Assembly (NCBI GenBank): GCA_037974965.1
Contig: JBBPFI010000002.1
Location: forward strand, 744,001 to 808,000
DNA from: Dacryopinax spathularia
Lineage: Eukaryota; Basidiomycota; Dacrymycetes; Dacrymycetales; Dacrymycetaceae
DNA length: 64,000 nucleotides
Direction: 5' to 3'
The notes below the pieces were generated by a model that worked only from the letters and a program-made list of their open reading frames with translations, did no database searches and was not told the origin of the DNA. This document shows, one piece after another, positions 8,535-19,640 of this stretch. Positions within the stretch are counted from its first letter, which is position 1, and every line of letters starts with the position of its first letter. The position numbers and the translations under genes were made by a program.

Positions 8535-9127
8535 CGATGGGCTCCGGCGAGGCAGGGCGCGTTCCGGCGGCGAGGCACGCTTGTTTGATGTACCTGTTAG
8601 TACGTTGACAACGCTCTACAATTACGTTGAATGAATGTCAAATCACCGGATTGCAGCTACGCCCCGGCAACCGTAACAAGGCTTGGCTTTACAACTCCGG
8701 CCAGCCATTCAAGGGCTTTTTCTTCTTCTTTGGCATGATTGACCAGCTCTCTCATAGATAAGAGAATAGATTAGGAGCCAGTAAAGACAAGGGCAAAAGA
8801 GAACGTAAGACGATTGCACATAAATAAAGAACAAATTAGGAGCCAGCAGAGAAAGAGAAGGATCGCCTAATAGTATTGGAAAACTGCAGATATTGCCGAG
8901 CGGCGACTATGGGGTCAACTCACGCGGCACCAGAGTGCTATCAAGCGGCCTGTTGGAAAAGAAAATGGGTTGGGACAGGTGAGAATTAGAAAGGAGCAAT
9001 AGGGTATGGACGGCGCGATTCCAGGAAAAGAAGACTGCCAGCTCATGCTCAGGGTGCCTCATCCATTGAGCCGGCGAGGAATTGTTCGAAGTCGTGGGCC
9101 TCGTAGCTCCGAGACCACGCTTCGAGC
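8535..9127. other. Intergenic
   Basis: 3' flank of carboxylesterase 1 and of the convergent proline-rich gene. Two short related segments containing GGAGCCAG and AGAGAA(C/G) motifs (8772-8808 and 8839-8866) look like a diverged direct repeat. No gene is seen. Confidence 0.4.
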
Positions 9128-9778
9128 CTACTTTCCATAGTACGCCGCGGGGGCTTGAGGACGTCCAGGTGGCTGAGGATAACCACCGGGCAACTGGACC
9201 CCTGGCGGGAGGGGAGCACCGGGTGGAAACTGCGGGTATGGAGGACGTATGGCTCCCGGGGGTGGTGGGGCATATGGTTGCGGCGGCATCGCTGGCATTT
9301 GCCTTTGGGCCGGAGCTGGCGGGGGCAACGGGCGAAGCGGGGGTCCAGGGGGCGGAGGGTTCCCGTACCGAGGTTGATAGGGCATGCCAGCAGGGGCCTC
9401 GGGCGGACCGGGCGGCGGGGGAGCTTGACGGCCAGGAGGGGGACCTGGCATGCCTGCAGGAGGATAATGGGAACGACTGGCAGGGGGCATGGGAGGGCGG
9501 GGTGGCCGAGGTGCTTGACGGCCGGGAGGAAGGCCTGGCATGCCCGCTGGCGGATATGGGGCACGATCCGGCTTCCTTGGATCTGGCCTTAGTGGACTAA
9601 CACCATCATCCCTGAAGCCACGATAACGCTCGATACCTGCTTCGTCTGGGGCGGGGTCGTTCCAAGACGGTTGCAACTCCTTCTTGTTGCTCTTGTTTAT
9701 CTCCTCGGAGGTGCAGGAGGCGAGTGTCGAGCGGCGTTCGGGAGCGGGACGGGCTTGAGTGCGGTCGGCAGGCTCCAT
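9128..9778 (-). CDS. Proline-rich protein, family member 1 (216 aa)
   Basis: Single exon with an ATG at 9778 about 100 nt downstream of a TATA-like box. The first ~60 residues are polar. A core IERYRGFRDDGVS leads into repeated PPAGMPGxPPGRQAP units and a Pro/Gly/Tyr-rich tail ending in AAYYGK. There is no signal peptide or membrane segment, so a cytosolic or nuclear disordered protein is likely. Three relatives in this window (12,206; 45,659; 49,433) share the block with GMPGPGxGR and an N-terminal polar part. Function unknown; the composition resembles proteins binding SH3/WW domains or forming condensates, but nothing proves it. Confidence 0.7.
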   Translation of the reverse strand: MEPADRTQARPAPERRSTLASCTSEEINKSNKKELQPSWNDPAPDEAGIERYRGFRDDGVSPLRPDPRKPDRAPYPPAGMPGLPPGRQAPRPPRPPMPPASRSHYPPAGMPGPPPGRQAPPPPGPPEAPAGMPYQPRYGNPPPPGPPLRPLPPPAPAQRQMPAMPPQPYAPPPPGAIRPPYPQFPPGAPLPPGVQLPGGYPQPPGRPQAPAAYYGK

Positions 9779-9877
9779 GGCCCGTGACCTCGCGTCTCCA
9801 GTCTCTTGTAGTGGATGGGAGAGGTTAGAGAGATCTTGGTTGTGGTGAGTACTGCTGTTGTTTGTCCACCTAAGGCG

Positions 9878-9886
9878 TATATATAA
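9878..9886 (-). promoter_or_regulatory. TATA-like box for proline-rich gene 1
   Basis: TTATATATA on the minus strand, about 100 nt upstream of the ATG at 9778, in otherwise GC-rich DNA. Confidence 0.45.
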
Positions 9887-9889
9887 CCC

Positions 9890-12205
9890 ATTAGAAAAGG
9901 CGATGACTGAGTCCTAGTCATCACTCGAGGATCGGGACGAACCCCTATCAATCGGCTATAAGTGAGGCGGGGTAAGGGAACGGTACTGTATAACAGTCGG
10001 TCCCTGGGCTCCACACTGATGGTGCATGATGCTCGGGTTTCCGCTTTAGTTGGGATGATCGGGTTCTGCCAGCGGGTTAAGCCAACTTGCAGGTCGGCGG
10101 AATGTCTTGTCAAACGGCGATTACAGTTTAACCCTTATCCACAACTGTTGCATTGCTGTACCGCAGTTGCCGCAAACGCGCGAATCATCACTGTAGAAGG
10201 CAGAAAAAGAGTCATCATGAACAATACGTATGCCCGCCAAGGAAACGTAGTGAACCTCATGCATTCACTTGCAATGCCCAACTTAAGCGCTTGCGCACTT
10301 CGTTATGGCTTGCGCACTTCGTCGCTGCGATGATGTGATACCCCTGTCTGCAGCGAGCGGACATCAGATCTCCATCATGCACATGGCCAGCAAATCCGCG
10401 GTGTCCTCCCTGCACAGGATGGTCTCTCACCTTAGACGGCTTCGGGAAGCGGATAGTTGCTAAGGTGCTCCCAGTAGTGGGTCTCTTGGCAACAAACGAT
10501 GCGAAATGCTTGCTCCAACGCAGGTTGCGGATTTTCCGGTAAGAGCCAGGATTCAACGGTCGGAGCTTCACGGTTGATCTATGCTCACGCCATTTGCGCA
10601 TGCGGTGCTCGACATCGTCCTGTCGGCAGCATGGTTGAAAATTTCACTCGACATTATACCGGACGTTGAAAACTCGGTACGATCGTCCGCCAGTTCGATG
10701 TGCTTCAGACGCGGTCGACATCTCGAGTGACTTTGGAGCTCAGAATACGATCCGTCTAGAGAAATTGGAGATGGGAGCGCAGTGATTCGAATGATTGATG
10801 TATAACAACAAGCGAACGGAGTCGAGCCTAGGACCCGATCGCGTCGCGGGAATTGAGATGTAGAAGAGAACTCGATTTGTTGATGACACAAGTTCGCAGA
10901 TCGCTAGCTTGCGTTCGAGTCATCCATGAGGGCTGTAGGTATGGAGAGAGGATAAGTGCGGCCGATTTTCCACTGTAAAAATCCGGCCGCGTGAAACAGG
11001 AGGTTGCCGTCCGCAGTACGCTCCGAGACCAGGTCCAAGTAGAACAGCTCCGTGCGCCCGTCCTCCGCTCCTGGTATGGCAGATTCACAAATGAGGCAAA
11101 TTCAGTCCGCTTGCAGGCGAGAAGGGAGTGCCGAGAAGCCTCCAAGTCGCCGCAGTCAGCTAGTTCGATGTATAGTATGGAGGCTGAGTATCGTAAGTTT
11201 GCTGCCGGTGGCCGGAAACATTGGCGCCCACTGGAATAGACGCTGCCTGCAGGAAGAAGTGGGGCCGCCAAGAGAGCACGCGTTGAGGAGCACGCATGCT
11301 ATAGTCGCTTGGACTTACATTGCCCTGCGACCCGGGAAACCGCGTTTTCCAGCACGGCTCGCAGCGCTCGTTGCTGTCCCGAATGACTCGGCGTATTGTT
11401 GCACTGACAGTTCGGGAAAGCGGCCGATGCTTGACCATACACCTGCCGTGTCGCACATAATGTCCGCTTGCCGCCGAGGGAAGAGAGTTGTGCAAGTCAA
11501 ACTTGTGCTTGAGTTGACCCAACAGGACTGTGACGCCTTCCAAAGAGATAGGTTGGAAGCGCGGCACCGTGACGGTGGGTGTTGAGCTGCCAGGTCTGGA
11601 TTGTTCCCGATAAGGGTAAATGGGCTTAGTACTTCGGCCCCCTGTCCGCGTCGAGCAGGATAAGTATTTGGAGACCCTAGCCCGGTGCATAAAAGTGCTG
11701 AAGCTATTCTTTTTCGGCCACAAAAGTCACTTAGAGTTTGCCGTTAGCCATTTAGAGCAAAATCAAAATTCTTAATAAGGGCCACAAAGTCCAGATATCG
11801 CCCCCCGGGCTAATTTTTGTCAGCAAAAGTGACGGCTGCATTGAATAAGAAGCCTGAGATACCCAATTCGCCTTCAGTTCGCCAGTCATGAGGGATCCAA
11901 ACAGGCGTACCGGTTTAAGGATAAATGAATTCAGGAGTAGTACAGAATGCAACGAGCGTAAAAGCGGTCGGTATACGAAAAAGAAAATGTGAGGGCCACG
12001 TCATTAGACCCATCATCAAGGGTGTGGAGGCGAGGACGTCGTGCGAAGAGAAAATGAAGATCGAGGAAAGACAGGGACTGCCACATGGCAAGAGAACCGT
12101 ATGCAGGAGGAAAGAAGAAGATATCGACAGATTTAAAAGAGGGAATGACCAGCAAGGAAAGTGGGTAGATAGAGGCGTGGACAAAAAAAGTGCTCAGGAT
12201 AACAT
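9890..12205. other. Gene-poor spacer
   Basis: I see no coding stretch with family features or a convincing exon pattern. The longest open stretches (for example 11,160-11,723 minus) overlap open frames on the other strand and have no recognisable motifs. Local AT rise at 11,700-11,930. Unresolved non-coding transcripts or decayed elements cannot be excluded. Confidence 0.4.
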
Positions 12206-12916
12206 TTAGCGCCTATAGTAACCTGCTGGCCCAGGCGGCCCACCAGGCGGTGGGAATCCTGCAGGACCTCTGGGGGGAAGATTTCCGGGAGGATACCGTC
12301 CTGGATATCGAACGGGAGGACCGCCGTGTGGATACTGAGGAGGGGGAGGGTAGATAACGCCTGCCAGTGGAGGTACATACCCATGGCCAGGCGGGATGTA
12401 CGCATTGAAAGGGGGACCGAAATGCATCGGCCCAGGTGGGGGTAGGTTGTGAATTGGCGGCGATTGATACAGGATGGCTCCCGCAGGAATGGGTGCATGG
12501 CCCGCGTTGCGTGGTACAGTACGCCTGGGACCAGAGCCGGGCATGCCCGCACCACTCAACGGAATCTGGGGAAACTGGCGCACGCTGTAGTCGCCTGCAG
12601 TTGGGAGCCCTCGAGTGTGGGAGACCTTCACTTCTTCTTCGATGGGGGAGTCCATCAATATGTCCTCCTGCTCGCTATCGGTCTGGAGCTGCTCCGCTGT
12701 ACAGGATACGTGCGTCCTCAGGCGAATACTGACGGGAGGAATGGTGTTCAGCCTCCGAGTGAAAGGTCGTTCGGTGCATAGGCTGTCCATCGTCGTTTGC
12801 TGATCGGAGGGTTGTGTAGAGGCGAGCTGAGGTCCAGCTTCACGGTCATCGAGGACGGGGTCGGTGGCTCGACGCCTCAGACTCGAGGTACGTTCCATGG
12901 GGAGTTCATCAGACAT
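12206..12916 (-). CDS. Proline-rich protein, family member 2 (236 aa)
   Basis: Single exon from ATG 12916. A polar, Arg- and Glu-containing N-terminal half (about 110 residues) cont ains MDSPIEEEVKVSH and then GDYSVRQFPQIP leading to AGMPGSGPRR. The C-terminal half is Pro/Gly/Tyr-rich (YIPPGHGYVPP, PPPPQYPHGGPP) and ends in AGYYRR. The block GDY-x-(I/V)-R-x-x-PQ-x-P-x(4-5)-GMPG is shared with members 3 and 4, which argues for real homology rather than similar composition. No signal peptide or transmembrane segment. Function unknown. Confidence 0.7.
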   Translation of the reverse strand: MSDELPMERTSSLRRRATDPVLDDREAGPQLASTQPSDQQTTMDSLCTERPFTRRLNTIPPVSIRLRTHVSCTAEQLQTDSEQEDILMDSPIEEEVKVSHTRGLPTAGDYSVRQFPQIPLSGAGMPGSGPRRTVPRNAGHAPIPAGAILYQSPPIHNLPPPGPMHFGPPFNAYIPPGHGYVPPLAGVIYPPPPQYPHGGPPVRYPGRYPPGNLPPRGPAGFPPPGGPPGPAGYYRR

Positions 12917-15732
12917 GGTTAAGCGGTATCGGGGATGGTTTTAGGGGATGGGTAGACCAATGGTCAGAAGAGAGTCGTACGGTGGGATTCAATTCGAATT
13001 GAAGTGGTCGTTGTTGAGCTGGGTGATTAAGAGGGTGGTGGAGAGGGGGTGAAGACCAGGGCGGGGAGGGGGCTTTTATCTCTTGACGAATGCAAGGAGT
13101 GCTGTGCGTTCAATAACGCTCCCCTACAAAGATGGATAATGCATGACGCAGACTGAAGGACATTCTCTGGACCGGGAATGCGCCCCTGTCGCTAGCGTCT
13201 GGGGTTGGATCCCTGCGATCCTGCTGACCACAAATGGCAAGTGCAAACGGGTTGTTTGCACCTTGTTTTCCGAATAAGGGATACCTTTTGTAGTATCTGT
13301 GGAATCCGCGTTAGTCATTATCAGAAGGAAAACGGGAGTCCTTGACGAACCACTCGCAGCTGAAACAAAGGGGCCACCGGCAAGATGTGAGTCCCCGATG
13401 CCTAGACGCACTTCCTCCAGTTCTGCCGTCCAACTATCGGTTTGCAGAGCAGAAGCTGTGGAAATACTTGATCATTGGACGAGAGGGGCTCAGACAACGG
13501 TTACGTACACACTACGTAGCCGGCGCTAAAAGGCTCAGATTGTCATATTTGTTGATTTCGGCGGATGAAACAGCCTGGGCCCATGGAGCCATCAATCCAC
13601 ATGAAATCCATGCGGATTGAACGGCTCGGGATGGGAGCGATCTATGTCGCCTACCCACAGGAGGAGTCGGAACCTGCAACGGAGGTAAAATGAAAACCAT
13701 CACAAGCACTAGTGAAATCAGACGCACCACAGACACAATAGCCGATTTGGCAGGCAGCATCATGAATAGTTTGGAGCGAAGTCGTCAACATGCCATTTGA
13801 CAGGGGATGAAAGGACCCATCAGGTGTGTGCTCAGACTGTCTACAGAGCGGAACAGCTTGCCCGCTCAGAAGAGCTTGATGGCCCGTCTTCGCTGAACGG
13901 GTGACAACCGGATTGGCAACGCGAGCGAGCAGTTGACGCGATGTACGAGCCGCCAGGCCAAGAGACGTAAAAACAGAATGTCGGCACGCAAGTATAGCAT
14001 TGTGCGCTCTGTGGGGCTGATCCACAGAGCTTGGTAGGATCCGCACAGAATTGTCGGCGAAGACAATAAAGGAGGTGATACGAGCAGCCAGCGTTGCGAG
14101 CCGCAGGACCGAGGCGACGTCGGGAGACGGCTCAAAGATCTGAGCGAATATGGATAGCCTTGCTTGCCGGTCGAGGTTGGTCCCGAGCTTGAGCCAGAGG
14201 ACCGGGTACCCAAAAAAAAACTCCAGATGAGAGCGCGAGTGACTCGTACCATCGGAGCAGGAACGACGACGACTGCACAGCCGTCCAGGCTAGCCAAACG
14301 GCGGAGGTGAAATGGCCTGTAGACGTCTCCATTGCGAAATTCCCGGAGCCCTCGCAATGGCGGCATCCGGAGCTGTGCATGGCATCTTCTCATACGTGGC
14401 TCGCCCGGTCCACCATACCACAAACCAAATGGACGTTGCGCTAACCGGTAATACGGTTGTCGGTAGTTGGCTTACCCAAGCTGGGGTCCCTAGAGAACTG
14501 GACCGCGCGTCCGGGAAAGCATTTATTCGAAGAGTTGTACTTTCTGACCATATGAAAAATCAATAACAGGCGGGTTTCTGCGCTTTTGTACGTCGGCAAT
14601 CAGGGTCGCTCCAGGAAAGGGTTTTCGCCACAGGCAGCCGGTTCAAGATAGGTAAAGGATGGTTGGATCCGCGTGGGTTCGGCGGTTGTCGCCGAAGAGT
14701 CGTTGTTATCAGGTCAATGTCAAATGTCGAATAAGAACCAGATGACTTCGCCTACAAAGACAGGGGTTTTCCGCAGCGGGCGTCAGGCGGTCCTCAGAAG
14801 CGCCAAAGCCATGAGGATAAGGCGGCCTTCTCGGAGGGCTTACATACGTCTATGCGTTGGAAGGTGATGTGCCAGCAGTTTCTGTAGCGTCTATTGCGCT
14901 GCGGTGAGCTGCCCGCATATCGTTAAAGCCGGTGTTCCAGTGGGAAACGGCAGACAGTGCTCCAAGTTAAAACCAGCAGTTCCCGCCGATTATAGCCGCT
15001 GGCATCCGAGAATGACTGTACACCACAAGCAGGTTCAAAGACGATCGACCAGCTGTGCAATCCCGCGAGTGTTGCCATTTTCAAGCACGAAGCTGCTTGT
15101 GTTGATGGTGTGGTCCTCGAGGCAAAGGCATCGTAGGGGTTCGATCAATCAATCAGTCTCAGGGTCTGTTGACTGCTGCTCGGGCCGACCGGCCGAGCCT
15201 TAACTTGAAGTAAGCGAGCCGGTTGGACCCGCTCATCTCCGGCTGCTCATCAACGCCACAACGCCAACACAACCACCTTGCAGACTCGAAGTCAATATAT
15301 GGTCGGGTTCATACTAGTCCTTCTTCGGCATGAGCCCGTTTTTCCTTTAGGAAAGTCTGCAAGCAGCTCCGATGGCACACAAACAAGTCGGCGGAGGACT
15401 GGACCACCCCGATTGGCATTACCTGTGGACCAACTCAAGATCCACCGGCAGGGACGGCGTTGTTGCCCGCAGGCAGCGCTAAAGCAGCAAGGATCCCTCG
15501 AGGTTCATGCATGTTGGCACAGCTCATATGCTGGTTCAGTCGCTGGAACCATACCTTGGAGCATTTCACTGGCCGTCTATTGCTGTACTGAATGGCGTGG
15601 TCCGCCGCGTGAATCTATAATTCCGCTTGACGTCTTGGAAGGCAGCAGATATTTAACGACGTGCAATGCTGCCCGGTGGGGTTTCGTCTCTGATCCGCTG
15701 TTCGCTCCCCTCAAAACATAGCAGCAGTACGC
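12917..15732. other. Gene-poor spacer
   Basis: No supported gene. Several open stretches of 80-190 codons on both strands (for example 13,866-14,423 minus) show no known motif and no conserved splice pattern. The GGTTCGATC at 15,136 recalls a tRNA B box but no cloverleaf fits around it. Confidence 0.4.
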
Positions 15733-17163
15733 ATGACTTCTCGCAAACGTTTTCCTCTCACCAATCACTGATCTTATCAGGAGCCTAAGTGCTTCAATCA
15801 GAATGTTCACCGAACGAATTACGAAAAGACGTGCCGTACGACATCTGGGTCGAGATCATCTCCCAGATCGACGACAACGGCGACCTTGCGGCCCTCTGCC
15901 GGGCGAATCGGTTCCTGCGGGACCTGGCAATGTCCAGACTCTATCGTGCTGTCGTGATGAGGAGCTCATTCTTCATGGCTGCATTCTACAGGACGATAGA
16001 CGAGTTCCCACCGTATGCACTGCGGGTTGTCAGCTTCGAATTGGTACCGGGACCATTCGGTACACATTATTATGATGCTGCTCTGGTTGCTTTGGTCCTC
16101 GCGGCGCTGCCAAACCTGAAACGCCTCACTCTGTTCCTGGACGGAATCCCATCGGACGACCTTTGGCGTCAACTGTATGGGTTGCCATGCCGCTTGAGGA
16201 CGCTTGTGACCACGATCGATCTGGCCGTCCCTATGCTCTATACCCAGAGCGAGGTGGAGGAGCTCGTTTTCCCGCTTCCGTGTTTCTACATCACTCTTCC
16301 GGAAGTCGCAAACCCACCACTTGATTGGCTTCCGCACTTACGTCGACTCGTCTCGGGCGAACTGGAGGCTGCAACGCTTGTCATGGGGCGACCTGTGGAG
16401 GAATTTTATTCCTGCCAGCTCTCATCAGTGCCCGTGGAACCCGTTGACCACCTAGCCGAGCTTTGCCGCTTTTTGCCGTACCTCTCTCTGTCTACTGGTC
16501 CACTTCGCATTATCCAACTACGATTTCCGGGCTACTTTCTGAATAACTCGGAAGCGTGCTCAAACGTGATAAAAGAGATCACATGGACCTTGCCGGACCT
16601 ATCGGAGCTGGTATTGAGCATAGATCAGCCCACAGGCAGTGGCATGGTACGCTGTCCTGCCCTTCCAACTTTCTGCAAGAGGACTGACCAACCGGCAGCC
16701 ACAGGCTTCGCTCGTATTAGGCGACGGAGAAGCCTTCAGAGGCTTCCGTAACCTGGAGAGACTTGAGCTGCACTTGAATTACGAACGCGGCCAAGTGCCC
16801 CCGGCTGAAGGTTACAAGCTTGCGCAGGCGATCATGCAGACCGGCATCGCGTGGCCAACACTGCAGACCGTTGTAATCGCCATGACCCCAATGAAGGGTC
16901 ATGCCTACTGGACAGCCGGAATGACATCCACCTTTCGCAGGACGTGGGACATCATGGGCCAAGTACCAGGCGAGAGCGCGGACGAGTTCTGGACGGAAGA
17001 ACAAGAGGGCTTCACGGTGCTCCCGTACGAAGTGCTTTCTACTACTCCTCGCCTCAGAGGCTATACACGTCGGGGTGCTCCTGCCCGCCTTCCCCGACCA
17101 GGGGCGGTCATAGCCATACCCCAGTGGATGTTGAATACCGACGCACAGTCGTGGCGATCGTAA
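15733..17163 (+). CDS. F-box / leucine-rich-repeat-like protein 1 (441 aa)
   Basis: The main exon has an F-box-like start (LRKDVPYDIWVEIISQIDD, LAALCRANRFLRDLA, SRLYRAVV) followed by irregular Leu-rich segments of the kind seen in basidiomycete F-box proteins. Intron 16647-16698 joins GSGM to PQASLVLGDGEAF in phase. No in-frame ATG precedes the F-box in the main exon, so I propose a 16-nt first exon (15733-15748) and an intron 15749-15801; this start is tentative. It should act as an SCF ubiquitin-ligase adaptor choosing substrates. The second F-box gene (50,159-51,545) has almost the same length (443 aa) and a matching intron before the xxAFRxFxxLEWLEL-type block, so they are paralogues. Confidence 0.78.
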
Positions 17164-17944
17164 GCCAAATTCCAAGCATTTGCTTAGACGTCCGAAGATC
17201 TCCACCGTATCCCGGGAAGAGACAGTGCCGTCCCCCCCCTTCCCCGCCCCGCCGCCGCCGCCCGCCTGACCCCAAGTCGCCCACCACCCTTTCTAAGCAG
17301 TTCACATTCCAACCCCTCCTCAACGTCGGCTCATTCCTTCCTTCCAATCGTCTCACTCCATCCTTTCCCGCTCTCAACACATATTCATCCATGGTTCCAC
17401 ACTTACCTCGCGCATCCCAGCTCGCTAAGATCACACGGTGACCAGCTCAGCCTGTCTTACCTACCTGGTGCGATGTTCTATGTTCTTCCTGGCTTACGGA
17501 TCAGAGCGGTGGATAGGCCGCACAGCCGTTACAGCCTTCTTATTTTGGTTCGGTTTGTCCAAGCTCCGGCGGCACGCCCCCCTCCTCCTTGGGCCTTACA
17601 CTCCCAATTTCTTCTTCCACTCCCCGGAATCCTCAAGACCCGTTTCGTACGATCACGGAGTAGGGAGAGCCGGCCCATTCCCCTACCAGCTTCCGCCTGC
17701 GTGGGCTCTGTCCCCTCGTCGCGCTCGCCGCCTCTTTGTGGGACTTCAGAGCTGGATTCCCTCGGTCATGTTTCGGTTAGGTCACATTTAGAACCGATGC
17801 ATCCAAACTCGGACGGAACCGGTTCAGTCCTATTCCATCTCCGAGCTCGGATCGACTGGAGGTCGATTGAGGTCGATTGATAACAAGCTAATTATTTGTA
17901 CTGTACTAAACCTCAAACCATACTAAGAGTGCATTTATCCGCAC
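17164..17944. other. Intergenic
   Basis: Pyrimidine-rich stretches (17,230-17,360) and no supported gene. It holds the 3' ends of the F-box gene and of the convergent COQ2. Confidence 0.45.
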
Positions 17945-19234
17945 TCACGCCTCCTCCTCCCCCTCCTCCTCCTCTTCATCATCCCCTTTCGTAACCCACG
18001 GCCTCCTCCACAAATAATCCCCCCAAACCCCCCCCGCCACCGCCACCCCAACCCACACATTCCCGCCAAACCCCCTCCAGCAGCTCTCCCTACTCTCCCA
18101 GTCCGTCTCCCTCAGTATCCTTGCCAACAGCACCCCGGAGCCAGCGACGGAGAGGAGGTAGTATATCGGTCCTACGCCCGCCCAATAGCCGGCTAGGGTC
18201 AGGCAGGAGAGCATGCCCGTTGAGAAACCGGTGAGGATCGGGAGTGTACGGGGGCCGAACAGGAGGGCGGTGGACTTGATCCCCGCTTTGAGGTCGTCCG
18301 CCTTGTCTTGATGTGCGTAGATCGTGTCGTAAACGATAGTCCAACACCAGCCCGCCCCATAAAGTGCCCCCACTACGCCCCAATCCGGAGGGGCACTAAC
18401 AGCCGCCCAGCCCAGCAGCGCTCCCCAGTTAAAAGTGAGCCCTAGCACAGCTTGGGGCCAGTAGGTGTACCTCTTCATAGCGGGGTAGAGGGCGACTAGG
18501 GGGAGGGAGGCGGCGCCTAGGAGGATTGAGTAGGTGTTTAGTTGGAGGAGGATTAGGAGGCCTAGGGAGAGCTGGAAGGTGAGGAAGGTTGTTGCTTGTG
18601 GGAGGGAGAGGGCGTGGGAGGCTAGGGGGCGGGTGCGGGTTCGTTCTGCACAGTGGGGGTCAGCACATGTCTACCGCAGACCGAGAAAGAACACTAGCGA
18701 AGAAGATATAGGGGCCAAGGAGGATAGGGATGAGAATGATGAAAAGGACGGGAACGGGGACGCACCGACCAAGCGATCTAGCCTTCTGTCCCACATATCA
18801 TTCACCGTACACCCCGCCCCGCGCATGACGAACGCCCCCACGCCGAAAAGCGCCGTATAGTAGAGCGGCACGCTCGGCGGTAATCCCAACGTAGAAGCGG
18901 CAAGGGCGATGGACCATGTACATGGCAGGAAGAGGAGGAGTGTACCTGTGGGCTTGTCGAGCCGGGTGAGGAGGAGGTAGGGGTGGGTCGAGGGGGGGAG
19001 GAGGGAGAGGGGCCATTTCAGCGCTGGGGGGGTCGGTGGGGGGGGTGGAGATGGTATTCGTTGCGGAGTGGGAGGAGGGGATGGGCGGGCGGGTCGGATG
19101 ATATCGGGCGAGGGAGTCGAGCGAGGGAGAATAGCGTGCCATCGTCTTGCCCTCCCCCACCCCGGAAGTGCGCATACACCTGGCCTGCTCAGCCCAGGCC
19201 GTCCGATCCCAACGACCAAAAGAGAACGTATCAT
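17945..19234 (-). CDS. COQ2: 4-hydroxybenzoate polyprenyltransferase, mitochondrial (389 aa)
   Basis: Exons 19234-18766 and 18645-17945, joined in phase 1 (G|AA) to give [11 protein letters not shown]. The enzyme attaches the polyprenyl tail to 4-hydroxybenzoate in ubiquinone synthesis, in the inner mitochondrial membrane. The N-terminus (~90 residues) is basic and Pro-rich as in a transit peptide. [18 protein letters not shown], the first Asp-rich motif [10 protein letters not shown] and the second [13 protein letters not shown] are all present, with several hydrophobic helices between and after. The C-terminus is a long acidic tail (EEEEEGEEE), which is unusual. It is divergent from PEX19. 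Confidence 0.93.
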
Positions 19235-19640
19235 CTCTCTCCAACGTCACCTCACGTCACAGTCGCGTCACAGTCGCGTTGCCTTGATGAAGAGAACGCG
19301 TCGTGTCACGTTGATGTCGAGGTTGATCGCGTCGTCTCTCGATGTCTGTTTCTGTTTCTGTCTCTCGTCGAGCGGTTTCCTCTTTCGGCCTGTGTCTCTT
19401 TCTGGTGGTGGTGAAAGGGCAGGGGATGGTGGCTGTGCTGTGATTCACGTGCGGGGAAGTAACCGGAAGACGCGCCCATCCACGGTCAAAAGCGGTATCA
19501 GCAGTGCTCGACTCACTCGATCGTCTCTCACCACCATTCCAACATCCCAACCTGCCCATTCCCAGACTGTTTACTGTCTTATCCGACCCCCGCTGCTCCT
19601 CCTCTTGGGTACTTGGAGTTGACCGTTTGGCTGAGCAAAG
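19235..19640. promoter_or_regulatory. Shared 406-bp divergent promoter, COQ2 and PEX19
   Basis: The two ATGs face away from each other across 406 bp. I see no clear TATA. A repeated GTCACGTCACAGTCGCGTCACAG-type tract (19,254-19,278, CGTCAC repeated) resembles CRE/ATF-like half sites. Confidence 0.45.

Noticed and set aside
13651-14423. Overlapping minus-strand frames of 131 and 185 codons
   Set aside because: No motif, no consistent splice joins, comparable frames on the other strand.
15080-15160. Possible tRNA (GGTTCGATC resembling a B box)
   Set aside because: No matching acceptor stem, A box or cloverleaf could be drawn.
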